From Moraxellaceae bacterium (GTDB lineage: Bacteria; Pseudomonadota; Gammaproteobacteria; Pseudomonadales; Moraxellaceae), in the NCBI GenBank assembly GCA_020697295.1, contig JAJFBF010000022.1, forward strand, positions 1 to 53,202: 53,202 nucleotides of DNA, read 5' to 3'. The notes under the pieces were generated by a model. It searched no databases. It saw nothing but the letters and a program-made list of their open reading frames with translations, and was not told where the DNA came from. The position numbers and the translations under genes were made by a program. This document shows, piece after piece, positions 39,960 through 49,561 of the stretch. The number at the start of each line of letters is the position of its first letter. The stretch's first letter is position 1.

Positions 39960-42900
39960 GCCACCACCTCGGGCAATGCGCGGCCGCGCAGGGCTTCGCC
40001 CCGCATCAGGGCATCCAGCGCCTCGACCAGCGCGCGCGACGGCTTGCGGGCGTAGACTCCGCGAGTTGCCGAGGCAATGCCACGCAGGAAGAGATAGCGC
40101 ACGCCGCCGATATCGCGCTCATAGTCATAGTCCGCCTTCACCACCGTCAGGTGCCGGTGCAAGGCGAGGACATACAGCCAGTACTGCAGGTAATAGTGGG
40201 ACCCGGCCATCGCCTCCTCCATGCGCCCGTGGCTATAGGCGCTGTCATCCGGGCCCAGCCAGTTGGTCTTGTAGTCCAGGATGTAATAGCGCCCCTGGTG
40301 ACGATAGATGAGGTCGATAAAGCCCTTGAGGTAGCCTTGAAGGGACGGGAAGTCGAGGGCAGTCAGCGCCTCGCGGTAGCGCGGCGGCACCTCCGGCAAC
40401 GCCAGGAATTGCGCCGGCGACAACTTGTGCACCGGATACATGAACTCCATTTCAGCGCGGGCGGCCTCGAGCGCGCCGAGTCGGGCGCCCTCCTCGTCAA
40501 GGACGGCATCAAGCAGTTGCCGGAGAGAGGCCGCCACCTGCGGCAGCAGGTCGAGGGGCAGCGCATGCTGCTGCAGGCGCTCGGCAATCACGGCGGCCTG
40601 GTCGACCTCGGGGTGACCGACACAATCCTCCAGCACGGCGTGCCAGAAGACGCCGGCCTGGGCGCCGCGCGGAAAGGCGTGGATGCCCTGTGGCTCGACC
40701 ACTACCTCCGGCACCACCGGCACGGACGTCTCGGCATCGTGGTCGGGGCTTTCCCCCTTGCGCGAGACATCGTGGGCGCGCTCAGACAAGCCTGTGAAGC
40801 TGCTTACGCGCCAGCGACGCAGCAATGACCGGGTGAATGCCGGGACCACCGGCTCGCCCGCGGCCACCTGCCGGACCGGCATACCGGCGGCTGCGTCGTC
40901 ATCCGTGAGGGCCTGCCAGGCAAAGCCGGCCGGCACCCGGGCGGCAAGCCGCTCGAGCGCGCCCGCGTAATCGTCATATTTGCAACGGTCGAGGTCACGT
41001 GCCAGCACGTCGGCATCGGGCTCGCCCTCGGTATTGCCCCCCAGCAGCAGCCAGCTGAAGGGGGCGGTCTCGCTTTCCTTCACCCATCCCCACACGCCAT
41101 AGCAGCGGTACTTGGCACGCGTGAGAGCCACATAAAGCACGCGCAGGCGCTCCGCCAGGCGCTCGGTGGCCATGCGCGTGGTGGCGTGGGCGAATTTATC
41201 CGAGCCGATGTCCAGCACCGACTCGCCACCGCTGCGGTATTCGGCGCGGTGCACATCGTCCTTGCGCATCAGCGCGCCATCCCACAGGAAGGGGCAGAAC
41301 ACCACCGGGTACTCCAGGCCCTTGCTGACATGGATGGTCAGCACCTGCACGCGCTCGGCATCGCTTTCCAGGCGCAGCTGGGTGTCTTCCGTGGTCTCGG
41401 CCTCGCGCACCTGCTCCTGCAGCCACGCCAGCTGGCGCTCCGGCACAGCATCGATGTCGGCCTGCTGCTGCAGGAGAGTGGCGATATGGCGCAGATTGGT
41501 CAGCCGGCGCTCGCCGTGGGCGCCGGCCAGGACGCGCTCATACACCCCGAACGACTCCAGCGTCTTTTCCCACATCGGCATGAAACCGTGGGTGCCCCAG
41601 AGCGCCCGCGACTCCAGCAACTGCTCGACCAGGCGCGACCAGCGCACATCGTCTTCCTGCCCCGCGTGCAAGGACTCGACGCTGCCCCCCATGAGCGTGC
41701 CGAGAAACGCCCTCTTGACCAGGCCTTCGCGGCCGGGCTCTGCGACCGCCTCCAGCAGCGACAACACATCGTGGGCCTCGCCAGTGGCGAACACGGAATC
41801 CTGGCTGCGGATCACGGAGGGCACGCCGGCTTCCGACAGCGCATCGACAATGGCACGACCATCGCGATGCCGGGGCACGAGAACGGCAATGTCGCCGGGG
41901 CGCAGGGGCTGATCGCCGACTTTCAATTCGCCCTCGCCTGCGGCGCTCAGCAAACGGACAATCTCGGTGACGGTGGTAGCCACACTGAACCGGTGCGCCG
42001 CCTCCTTGGTCAGCGCCTTGCCTTCGGTGCCCGGCAGTAAAAAACACTGGAAGGGAGGCGACGCCAGCGACAACCCTGACTCCGGTTCCACGGCCTCGAC
42101 CCGGGCATAGGGCAAGTCCGACAGCAGGAAAGGATTGGAGTGGCAGCTGAAGAGGCCCGTCACGGCCTGCACCAGCGCCGGCACCGAACGCCGGTTGGTG
42201 CCCAGCGTATAGCGGCCGTCGGCATTCTGGCGGGCGCGCAGGTAGGTGAAGATGTCCGCGCCCCGGAAACTGTAGATGGCCTGCTTGGGATCACCCACCA
42301 GGTACAGCGGCAGGCGGCCCTCGCGATACAGTTTGTCGAAAATATGGAACTGCAGCGGATCGGTATCCTGGAATTCGTCGATCAGGGCCACGCCGTAATT
42401 CTGGCGGATGCTGGCCGCGATGGCGTCATCGTCCACCGCCTGGGCCAGCAACCCCAGCAAGTCCTGATAGGAGAGCAGGCCCTGCGCCTGCTTGTGCGCC
42501 ACCAGGCCGGTGCGCACATCGTCGATAACCGCGACCCGAAACTGCGCCACCAGCAGATCGGCGGCCTCGAACCAGTCCTGCAGCTTCGCCCAGAAGGGAT
42601 GCACCGGCAGCCGCCCCTTCTGCTTGCGCTTTTCCTCGAACTTCAGCGGCGTCAGCTGCCGGATCGTCTTGTCCATCGCCCCGCCAGCGACAATCCAGTC
42701 CTCAAGCGCGGACAGCATGTCCTCCAGGCCTTTGTACTTGGCCTTGTCCTTGCTGAGGGCATCTGCTTCGGTGACATCGCGAATGATCTCGTCGCGTCCT
42801 GCCTGCCACGATGAACGCAGCGCCTCCTTTGCCTGGCGTACCGCCGCCAGATCGCTCTTTTTCTGCTTTGTCCCCAAATGGAGATACGGCTTGAGCAGGA

Positions 42901-43480
42901 GCGTCTCGATATCCCGTTGGATGACCTCGGGGGTCAGCGAGCCCAGGCTTAGCAACTCCGCCAGCAGCGGATCGTGACAATGGCGGATCCAGGCTTCCTG
43001 CAGCAAGCCCGGCAGCCATTCGCGCTCGTCGGGCACGATGTCCGGCTCGCCGAGCAGGGCCGGCAGCTGGGCCTCGTTGAGCACGCGTTGGCAAAACCCG
43101 TGGATGGTGAAGATGGCCGCCTCATCGAAGCGCCGGATGCTGTCGCCGAGCTTGGCGAGCGCCGCCTCACGGGACGCGCCCGTAAATTTCCCGAGCGCCC
43201 ACTGGCAAAAAGGATCGCTGCTTTCATCGTGCAGGAGCGCCGCCTCGACTTCCACCAGGCGGCGGCGCAGGCGGTCGCGCAATTCCGCAGTGGCCGCCTT
43301 GGTAAAGGTGACCACCAGGATATGATTGATGGCCTGCTCTGTTTCCAGCAGCAGGCGCACATACAGGCCGGCGATGGTCCAGGTCTTGCCGGTGCCGGCA
43401 CTGGCCTCCACCAGCTGCACGCCGCTCAATGGCAGCGCGTACAGGTCCAGCGGCTGCAACAAATGGGTGGACGGACTCAT
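39956..43480 (-). CDS. recB: Exodeoxyribonuclease V beta subunit RecB
   Basis: A 1174-residue helicase-nuclease. The N-terminal UvrD-type helicase has Walker A VEASAGTGKTWTIAGLYVRL near residue 23 and VALIDEFQDTDPLQF. Helicase motifs continue as LYLVGDPKQAIYSFRGADIF and VQVLTIHVSKGLEYPVV. The C-terminal nuclease domain has the metal-binding GFIDLIY and the catalytic LDYKTNW, plus YLQYWLYVLALHRHL. The chosen start at 43480 overlaps the recC stop as ATGA; the frame is open 23 codons further, but that part lies inside recC. All nuclease and helicase residues that I can identify are present. Confidence 0.97.
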   Translation of the reverse strand: MSPSTHLLQPLDLYALPLSGVQLVEASAGTGKTWTIAGLYVRLLLETEQAINHILVVTFTKAATAELRDRLRRRLVEVEAALLHDESSDPFCQWALGKFTGASREAALAKLGDSIRRFDEAAIFTIHGFCQRVLNEAQLPALLGEPDIVPDEREWLPGLLQEAWIRHCHDPLLAELLSLGSLTPEVIQRDIETLLLKPYLHLGTKQKKSDLAAVRQAKEALRSSWQAGRDEIIRDVTEADALSKDKAKYKGLEDMLSALEDWIVAGGAMDKTIRQLTPLKFEEKRKQKGRLPVHPFWAKLQDWFEAADLLVAQFRVAVIDDVRTGLVAHKQAQGLLSYQDLLGLLAQAVDDDAIAASIRQNYGVALIDEFQDTDPLQFHIFDKLYREGRLPLYLVGDPKQAIYSFRGADIFTYLRARQNADGRYTLGTNRRSVPALVQAVTGLFSCHSNPFLLSDLPYARVEAVEPESGLSLASPPFQCFLLPGTEGKALTKEAAHRFSVATTVTEIVRLLSAAGEGELKVGDQPLRPGDIAVLVPRHRDGRAIVDALSEAGVPSVIRSQDSVFATGEAHDVLSLLEAVAEPGREGLVKRAFLGTLMGGSVESLHAGQEDDVRWSRLVEQLLESRALWGTHGFMPMWEKTLESFGVYERVLAGAHGERRLTNLRHIATLLQQQADIDAVPERQLAWLQEQVREAETTEDTQLRLESDAERVQVLTIHVSKGLEYPVVFCPFLWDGALMRKDDVHRAEYRSGGESVLDIGSDKFAHATTRMATERLAERLRVLYVALTRAKYRCYGVWGWVKESETAPFSWLLLGGNTEGEPDADVLARDLDRCKYDDYAGALERLAARVPAGFAWQALTDDDAAAGMPVRQVAAGEPVVPAFTRSLLRRWRVSSFTGLSERAHDVSRKGESPDHDAETSVPVVPEVVVEPQGIHAFPRGAQAGVFWHAVLEDCVGHPEVDQAAVIAERLQQHALPLDLLPQVAASLRQLLDAVLDEEGARLGALEAARAEMEFMYPVHKLSPAQFLALPEVPPRYREALTALDFPSLQGYLKGFIDLIYRHQGRYYILDYKTNWLGPDDSAYSHGRMEEAMAGSHYYLQYWLYVLALHRHLTVVKADYDYERDIGGVRYLFLRGIASATRGVYARKPSRALVEALDALMRGEALRGRALPEVVA

Positions 43481-46400
43481 CGCTTGGCCACCTCTTCCTT
43501 CAGCGGCCCGTAGAGGCGCTCCGCCCAGTGCATGAAACGCTCGTCGCAAGGATCAGCGTCGCGCCAGAGCAACCGCACCCACGCGTCCTCGCAATCACCC
43601 TTGTTGTAGTCGTTGCCTTCCCAGGCCTTATGCGCATCTTCAATGTTCTGCTTCTTCACCCAGGCGGGCGAAGCGCGGCGAAACAGCGGCAGCGGCCAGC
43701 ACAGGCCGTCCTTGTAGGCGAGCGCGAAATCGGCCAGCGCCTGCTGCGGGTTTGCCACGGGACCAAACTCGACCGGCTCTCCCAGCCCGATCAGTCGGCT
43801 GCGCAATTCCACCCCCTCCGGCCGCAGGGCACAGAGCAGGAGGTGCGCAAAATACAGGCGCAGGACATCCGTGGCGAAGACCTTGTTTTCCAGGGACACG
43901 CGCACGAGTCCGGCCGTAGTGACATCCTCCAGCAGGCCGGCAAAGGTCACGCCCTCCACTTCCATCTGCACCCGCACCGGCTCCAGGCGGGCCGCGCCCA
44001 GGGCGCGTACCGCGTCGCGCACCGGCTCCACCTTCTGCGCCTGCTCGCCGCACAACTGCGCGCCCCAGGGGCCAGAGGGCAGCAGGCCTTCGGCGCGCAG
44101 ACCGTCCACCAGGGGCTGCTCCCGGTCATACAAGCGGTGGCGCAATTCGCGCTGGTCCGGCAACGCCACCGGCTCCTCATCGGAGAGCGTCTCGCTGCCA
44201 TAGGGGATATGTACGCCCAGGCGCTCGCGCAAAAAGAAGCGCTGCGGATGCGACAGGAAGCGCTCGAAGCGCTGGGGCGTGACCGTAAGCAAATCGTCCG
44301 GAGGTGGCGGCAGAGGCGCTGTAAATGCCGGGGCTGTGGGCGCGGCTTTCACGCCCGGCAACCGACTGGCGGCAGCAAACCGCGTGGAGTACGAGAACAG
44401 CTTCCCCTCGCCGGAGAAATAGCGCGGGCTGAAAGGCTGCAGGGCATGCTCGGTGATGAACCGGTGCCTGAACTGCTTTTCCTCCGGCAGGGCAACCGTG
44501 CTGCGGACCTGGTCCAGCAGCTCGGCCAGCACCGGCGACGGCGGCCGCACCGAGCCATCCACGTCGCTCAGGCCGACATGGCTGAGGTAGAGCTTCTCGC
44601 GCGCGGCAAGCAGGGTTTCCAGGAACAGATAGCGATCATCCTGGCGTCGTGAGCGGTCGCCGGCGGCCGGATGCGCCGCCATCAGGTCGAAGGGCCAGGG
44701 CTTTTGCTGGCGCGGGAAGACGCCATCATCCATGCCCAGCACCGCAATCATGCGGAAAGGCAGGCTGCGCATCGGCACCATCGCGCAGAAGGTCACGGCG
44801 CCATGCAGGAAGCCGCGCCGGCTCTCCATCGCCTTCACCTGCCGGCCCAGCCAGCGCCGGATGACGGCAAACGGCTGCGCGCCAGTCTCCGGCACCCGAC
44901 GCGCCTGGTCCCGCAACTCCAGCACCGCATCGCGCAGGTATTGCAGGGCATCCCGGCTCTCCGCCGTTTCCGCGAAGAAGGCCTCGAGCAGGCGCTCCAG
45001 GGCATCCGCCCAGTCGCCGAGCGCGCGCGGATGCAACAACTGCTGCTCCCATGAGAACAGCTTTTCCAGCAGCAAGGCCAGGCGCGCCATGACCTGTGCC
45101 TGTCCCACCGAGAACACCGCCTCCACTGGCACACGCCCCGCAAAACGGGCGTCCTCGCCAGGCGCCATCCCGGCCGGCAAGGCAAATCCCAGCTGCAGCC
45201 GCGCCAGGGCATCGCCCCAGGTCATGGGTACGTCAGTCGGCAAGCCCCGCTGCGCGCGATCGGCGGCATCGCGTCCCCAACGCACCTGCAACTGTTCGCA
45301 CCAGCGCCGGATCACCGGCACATCGGCTTCCTCAAGCTCAAAGCGCGCCCGCAGGGCGGGCTCTTCCAGCAATACCAGCACACGTCCGACTTCGAAGCGC
45401 GAGCCCGGCAATGCCAGCAGGTCGGCGAAGCGCCGCAGCAGCGGCTCCTCCGTTTCCAGGCGGCGGTCGGCAATGGTGTAGGGGATGGCGGCCGGCAACT
45501 TGCGCGTGGCGAACACGGCATCGATCAGCGGCGCATAGCGCTGGATATCCGTGCACATCACCAGCACGTCATCGGGCATCAGGTCGGGCGTTTTCTCGAA
45601 TTGCATGAGCAGCTGGTCGTGCAGCACTTCCACTTCGCGCAGGGCGCTGTGGCAGACGTGCACCTGCAGGGAATCGTCGCCAGTCGCCACCGGCACGCGC
45701 TCCTGCTCACCGCGCACCCGTTGCGCCAGCAGGTCGGCCTGCAGCGTGGCCAGTACCGTGCCCGCCTGTGGCGCGACAAAGGCCTGCGACTGCAGGGGTT
45801 CATTGACGCCGCTGGCCGCTACCGTATTGATGAAGTCGCGCCCCTGCTGCCCCAGCGAGGCCAGCAGGGGATGGGCGTCTTCGCCGGCGTCGCCCCGGCG
45901 CAACTGGCCCCAGTATTCCTCGCTGGGATTGAGCATGAACAGGTCGACCTCCGTCTGCTCACCCAGGGCCGACAGCAGGCGCCAGATCATGGGCGGCAGC
46001 GAGCTCACCCCGAATACCGCCAGGCGCGCCGGCAGGCCCGGCACCCGGCCCTGGCGCAGCATCTGTTCCAGGTCCCCCATGAGGCGCGCGCGGTGCGGCT
46101 CGTCGCAGCGGCCAAGCTCCTGCCACAACGCGGCCTGCCAGGCTTCATCAGTCCCCAGCCCGAGGCGCTTGCCCGACTCCCAGAAGCGCAGCCAGTCCGG
46201 ACGATAGATCAGGTACTGGTCGAAGACGTCCGCCACCCGCCAGGCCAGCTCGTAGCGGCCGGCCGCATCCGCCGCCCTCCAGTTGGCCGCAAGGGCGCAG
46301 CCCTCCAGCTCCGGCACGCGTGGCAACGCCTCCAGCACACGCCAGGCCAGCATCTCCGGATCAAAGGCCGAGCGCCGCGGGACTTTCGGGAAGACACGGT

Positions 46401-46614
46401 TGATCAGCTGCCAGACAAAGGCGGCCGGCAACTGGAAATCAAGATTGGCCGCGATGCCCTGCTCGCGGGCCATCTCCAGCTGCAGCCAGCGCTGCATGCC
46501 CAGCGAGGGCACCAGCACGGTCTCGGGAACGAGGGGATCGGACGCGGGTTCGCGCACCGCCAAGTAAAGCCTGAGCAGCACGTCGAGCATGTTGGACTGG
46601 TAGAGGTTGAGCAT
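43477..46614 (-). CDS. recC: Exodeoxyribonuclease V gamma subunit RecC
   Basis: A 1045-residue subunit that holds RecB and RecD together and reads Chi sites. It is an inactivated helicase-nuclease fold. Recognisable stretches are MLNLYQSNMLDVLLRL at the N-terminus, VPSLGMQRWLQLEMAREQGI, VLVMCTDIQRYAPLIDAVF and VTFCAMVPMRSLPFRMIAVL with the following LGMDDGVFPR. It is the first gene of the recCBD operon, divergent from dusA across about 140 bases. No strong Shine-Dalgarno precedes the ATG. The length is near that of E. coli RecC (1122). I cannot judge Chi specificity from the sequence. Confidence 0.95.
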   Translation of the reverse strand: MLNLYQSNMLDVLLRLYLAVREPASDPLVPETVLVPSLGMQRWLQLEMAREQGIAANLDFQLPAAFVWQLINRVFPKVPRRSAFDPEMLAWRVLEALPRVPELEGCALAANWRAADAAGRYELAWRVADVFDQYLIYRPDWLRFWESGKRLGLGTDEAWQAALWQELGRCDEPHRARLMGDLEQMLRQGRVPGLPARLAVFGVSSLPPMIWRLLSALGEQTEVDLFMLNPSEEYWGQLRRGDAGEDAHPLLASLGQQGRDFINTVAASGVNEPLQSQAFVAPQAGTVLATLQADLLAQRVRGEQERVPVATGDDSLQVHVCHSALREVEVLHDQLLMQFEKTPDLMPDDVLVMCTDIQRYAPLIDAVFATRKLPAAIPYTIADRRLETEEPLLRRFADLLALPGSRFEVGRVLVLLEEPALRARFELEEADVPVIRRWCEQLQVRWGRDAADRAQRGLPTDVPMTWGDALARLQLGFALPAGMAPGEDARFAGRVPVEAVFSVGQAQVMARLALLLEKLFSWEQQLLHPRALGDWADALERLLEAFFAETAESRDALQYLRDAVLELRDQARRVPETGAQPFAVIRRWLGRQVKAMESRRGFLHGAVTFCAMVPMRSLPFRMIAVLGMDDGVFPRQQKPWPFDLMAAHPAAGDRSRRQDDRYLFLETLLAAREKLYLSHVGLSDVDGSVRPPSPVLAELLDQVRSTVALPEEKQFRHRFITEHALQPFSPRYFSGEGKLFSYSTRFAAASRLPGVKAAPTAPAFTAPLPPPPDDLLTVTPQRFERFLSHPQRFFLRERLGVHIPYGSETLSDEEPVALPDQRELRHRLYDREQPLVDGLRAEGLLPSGPWGAQLCGEQAQKVEPVRDAVRALGAARLEPVRVQMEVEGVTFAGLLEDVTTAGLVRVSLENKVFATDVLRLYFAHLLLCALRPEGVELRSRLIGLGEPVEFGPVANPQQALADFALAYKDGLCWPLPLFRRASPAWVKKQNIEDAHKAWEGNDYNKGDCEDAWVRLLWRDADPCDERFMHWAERLYGPLKEEVAKR

Positions 46615-46753
46615 CAGGCGAGTTTGCCCATCCGCCCTGCCCCTGCCTAGCCCCGCTGCGCCACGACCTGCACGGGAAATCGACAGATGTGGTCAACGCC
46701 GTCATCCGCCTGTGCATTTGCCCCGCACCCTGCCCTCGGCCACAATGCGCGCC

Positions 46754-47764
46754 ATGACCAAGCCCACCCCTGCCAAGGTCCTGTCCGTCGCCCCCATGAT
46801 GGACTGGACCGATCGCCATGACCGGTATTTCCTCCGCCTTTTCAATCCCCATGTCCGCCTCTACACGGAGATGGTGACGACAGGCGCGCTGCTGCACGGC
46901 GATGCCCCCCGCTTCCTGCGCTTCGATGCCAGCGAGCATCCGCTTGCCCTCCAGCTCGGCGGCTCCGACCCGGTGGCGCTGGCCCGCTGCGCAAAGATGG
47001 CCGAGGACTGGGGTTACGACGAGGTCAACCTCAACGTGGGTTGCCCGTCCGACCGCGTGCAGCAGGGCCGCATCGGCGCCTGTCTGATGGCGGAGCCGGC
47101 ACTGGTCGCGGACTGCATCGCCAGCATGCAGGCGGCGGTGAAAATCCCCGTGACGGTCAAGCACCGTATCGGCATCGACGGCCTCGAGGACTACGATCAC
47201 CTGCGGCATTTCGTGGCGACAGTGGCCGCCACCGGTTGCCACACCTTTATCGTCCATGCCCGCATCGCCGTCCTGAACGGTCTCTCGCCCAAGGAAAACC
47301 GCGAGATTCCGCCCCTTCGCTACGAGGACGTGTACCGGCTGAAGGCGGACTTTCCCGCGCTGGAGATCCATCTCAATGGCGGCGTAAAGACTGTCGCCGA
47401 GATTGAACGGCACTGGCAGCACGTCGATGGCGTCATGGTCGGGCGCGAGGCCTACCACAATCCCTGGATACTGGTGCAGGCCCTGCCCTTGTTCGGGACC
47501 GGCCAGATTCCCGACCGCGATGAAATCCTCGAGCGCTTTCTCGGGTTCATGGCGCGGGAGCTGGCCGACGGGGTGCCCCTCTCGCAGATGACCCGGCATA
47601 TCCTGGGCCTCTACCAGGGCCTGCCCGGCGCGCGACGCTGGCGCCAGCACATCAGTGAAAATGCTCACCTGCGTGGTGCCGGCCTCGAGGTCGTGCGCCA
47701 GGCGGCCGGTTTCGTCCGGGAGGTCCTGGCCGCCCGGGAACAACACGAGGCGCAGTCGCACTAG
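46754..47764 (+). CDS. dusA: tRNA-dihydrouridine synthase A
   Basis: A 336-residue FMN enzyme that reduces uridine to dihydrouridine at positions 20/20a of the tRNA D-loop. The family starts with KVLSVAPMMDWTDRHDRYF (8-26). The catalytic cysteine is Cys97 in NLNVGCPSDRVQQGRIGACL, and VKHRIGIDGLEDYDHL and DGVMVGREAYHNPW follow. These are specific for DusA rather than DusB/C. ATG codons at 46745 and 46754 are both possible and neither has a clear ribosome site; the second gives the usual short N-terminus. Transaldolase follows on the same strand, the order seen in Pseudomonas. Confidence 0.94.
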   Translation: MTKPTPAKVLSVAPMMDWTDRHDRYFLRLFNPHVRLYTEMVTTGALLHGDAPRFLRFDASEHPLALQLGGSDPVALARCAKMAEDWGYDEVNLNVGCPSDRVQQGRIGACLMAEPALVADCIASMQAAVKIPVTVKHRIGIDGLEDYDHLRHFVATVAATGCHTFIVHARIAVLNGLSPKENREIPPLRYEDVYRLKADFPALEIHLNGGVKTVAEIERHWQHVDGVMVGREAYHNPWILVQALPLFGTGQIPDRDEILERFLGFMARELADGVPLSQMTRHILGLYQGLPGARRWRQHISENAHLRGAGLEVVRQAAGFVREVLAAREQHEAQSH

Positions 47765-47936
47765 CATCCGGCCGGCGGGACCGATACCGGCCAACGTACT
47801 CAAGTGCCGGTGCCGTTGCTGAGGCAAACCGCCGACAGCACTGCACTGGCCAAACGAATATCTTTGTCGTCCCCAGCCATCACGGCCGGGGCGGCTCCTG
47901 AAAGGTGGGAACCGGGCACACCCCGGAGGGAAAATG

Positions 47937-48890
47937 ATGAACCAGCTTGCACAACTGCAGAAATTCACCACGGTCGTGGCCGACACCGGCGACATCGCCA
48001 GCATCGCGCGCCTGCGCCCTGTGGACGCCACCACCAACCCCTCGCTCATCCTCAAGGCCGCCGGCCAGCCGGAGTATGCGTCCCTGATCGACGCGGCAAT
48101 CGCCACGGCCCGCCAGGAAAACAGCGCCGACAGCCGTCGCCGCCGCGCCCTCGCCGAGGTCGCCGTCGCCTTTGGCCGCGAAATCCTGAAGCACATCCCC
48201 GGCCTTGTCTCCACCGAGGTCGATGCCCGCCTGTCCTTCAACACCATGGGCACCGTCGAGGAGGCGCGCCGCCTCATCAAGACCTATGCCGCCGCCGGCG
48301 TGCCGCGCGAACGCGTGCTGATCAAGGTCGCCAGCACTTGGGAAGGCATCCGCGCCGCCGAACTCCTCGAGCGCGAAGGCATCCACTGCAACCTGACCCT
48401 GCTGTTCAGCTTCGCCCAGGCCCAGGCCTGCGCCGAAGCCGGTGTCACCCTCATCTCCCCGTTCGTGGGCCGCATCCTCGACTGGCACAAAAAAGCCGAG
48501 GGGCGTGACTTCACGGCCGCCGAGGATCCGGGCGTGGTCTCGGTCACGCGTATCTTCAATTACTACAAGGGCGCGGACTTCCAGACCGTGGTCATGGGCG
48601 CCAGCTTCCGCAACACCGGCGAGATCGCGATGCTTTCAGGCTGCGACAAGCTCACCATCAGCCCCGCGCTGCTCGATGAACTGGCCGCCACCGAAGCCGA
48701 CCTGCCGCGTCGCCTTGATCCGGCCCGCGTCGACCCGGTGCGCCGCCTGCCCGCGCTGGACGAAAAGACCTTCCGCTGGCAGCACAACCAGGATGCCATG
48801 GCCACCGACAAGCTGTCCGAAGGCATCCGGCTATTTGCCGCCGATCTCGTCAAGCTCGAGGCGCTGCTGCTGGCCCGGCTCGAGGGCTAA
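47937..48890 (+). CDS. tal: Transaldolase
   Basis: A 317-residue pentose-phosphate enzyme that moves a dihydroxyacetone unit between sedoheptulose 7-phosphate and glyceraldehyde 3-phosphate. Visible motifs are [14 protein letters not shown] (near residue 29), [10 protein letters not shown] and the Schiff-base lysine Lys130 in [16 protein letters not shown]. Length and motifs fit the TalB type. Two ATGs are adjacent (47934, 47937); the second has GGAGG seven bases upstream. A small hairpin CCGGG-CACAC-CCCGG borders the ribosome site. A strong terminator follows the gene, so it is not linked to the rssC gene beyond it, which runs the other way. Confidence 0.96.
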   Translation: MNQLAQLQKFTTVVADTGDIASIARLRPVDATTNPSLILKAAGQPEYASLIDAAIATARQENSADSRRRRALAEVAVAFGREILKHIPGLVSTEVDARLSFNTMGTVEEARRLIKTYAAAGVPRERVLIKVASTWEGIRAAELLEREGIHCNLTLLFSFAQAQACAEAGVTLISPFVGRILDWHKKAEGRDFTAAEDPGVVSVTRIFNYYKGADFQTVVMGASFRNTGEIAMLSGCDKLTISPALLDELAATEADLPRRLDPARVDPVRRLPALDEKTFRWQHNQDAMATDKLSEGIRLFAADLVKLEALLLARLEG

Positions 48891-48925
48891 ACCCGCCACT
48901 GCCCGGGCCCGGTTCAGCGCCCGTG

Positions 48926-48951
48926 AAAAAGCCCGCAAACGCGGGCTTTTT
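48926..48951 (+). terminator. Terminator of tal
   Basis: An 11-bp stem AAAAAGCCCGC with GCGGGCTTTTT and an AAAC loop, followed by more Ts. It lies 35 bases after the stop. Confidence 0.9.
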
Positions 48952-48995
48952 ATTTTGCAGGGCCGCGGTCCGGCGGGCAGCCGGAACCTGCAGCA

Positions 48996-49025
48996 CAAAA
49001 ACAACAAGGCCCGCCGAAGCGGGCC
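48996..49025 (-). terminator. Terminator of the rssB-rssC transcript
   Basis: On the minus strand, a 7-bp stem GGCCCGC with GCGGGCC has a stable TTCG tetraloop and is followed by TTGTTGTTTTT. It lies 26 bases past the stop of the STAS gene and ends the minus-strand cluster. Confidence 0.85.
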
Positions 49026-49051
49026 CTGCCAGTGCGCGTCGGAAGCAAGCG

Positions 49052-49549
49052 TCAACCCTGCCCTTTTTGCTCGCACTCCAGCGCCGCCACGAGATCGCGG
49101 AACGTCGCCGTATTCTTTTCGTTCAGGCCCATCAGCACCCGATGCGCCTCGATGACATGCCGCGTCAGTTCCTGCTGGGAGGGCTCGCTGAAGGGCAACT
49201 CATCAAGATTGCCCTCGGGCGATGGCGCCTTTTCCAGGATCAGGAACACCCGGTCAAAACCCATGCTGCCCAGGATGCGGTTCACATCGGGGTTGGTGGA
49301 CAGAATGACCGGCTTCTTGTCGAGGCGCTGGCGCAGAAAGACGGCGACCTTCGCGATCAGGCCGAGTGCCGTGCTGTCGATGGCGGCGGTCTCGGTGAGA
49401 TCGATCAGCACAGCCTGCAGGGCAGGATCGCTGAACATGCGATCAAGAAAGCCCTCGAGGCTCGCGCACAGCGGCACCCGCACGTCGCCGGCGAACTTGA
49501 TCACATAGGTGCCGTCATGAACGGCATAAAGGATACGACCTGACAGCAT
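49052..49549 (-). CDS. STAS-domain anti-sigma factor antagonist (RssC/HsbA-like)
   Basis: A 165-residue protein with an anti-anti-sigma STAS domain. The phosphorylatable serine is Ser59 in AAIDSTALGLIAKV (55-68), which follows LQAVLIDLTE. The C-terminal 60 residues are not part of the core fold (EGNLDELPFSEPSQQEL). Such proteins bind an anti-sigma kinase when unphosphorylated and release the sigma factor. The SpoIIE-type phosphatase gene ends 12 bases upstream and would dephosphorylate it. The position next to tal matches the Pseudomonas RssC locus as I remember it; HsbA is the other possible name. The matching kinase is not in the window. Confidence 0.87.
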   Translation of the reverse strand: MLSGRILYAVHDGTYVIKFAGDVRVPLCASLEGFLDRMFSDPALQAVLIDLTETAAIDSTALGLIAKVAVFLRQRLDKKPVILSTNPDVNRILGSMGFDRVFLILEKAPSPEGNLDELPFSEPSQQELTRHVIEAHRVLMGLNEKNTATFRDLVAALECEQKGQG

Positions 49550-49561
49550 AATGGCGTTCGA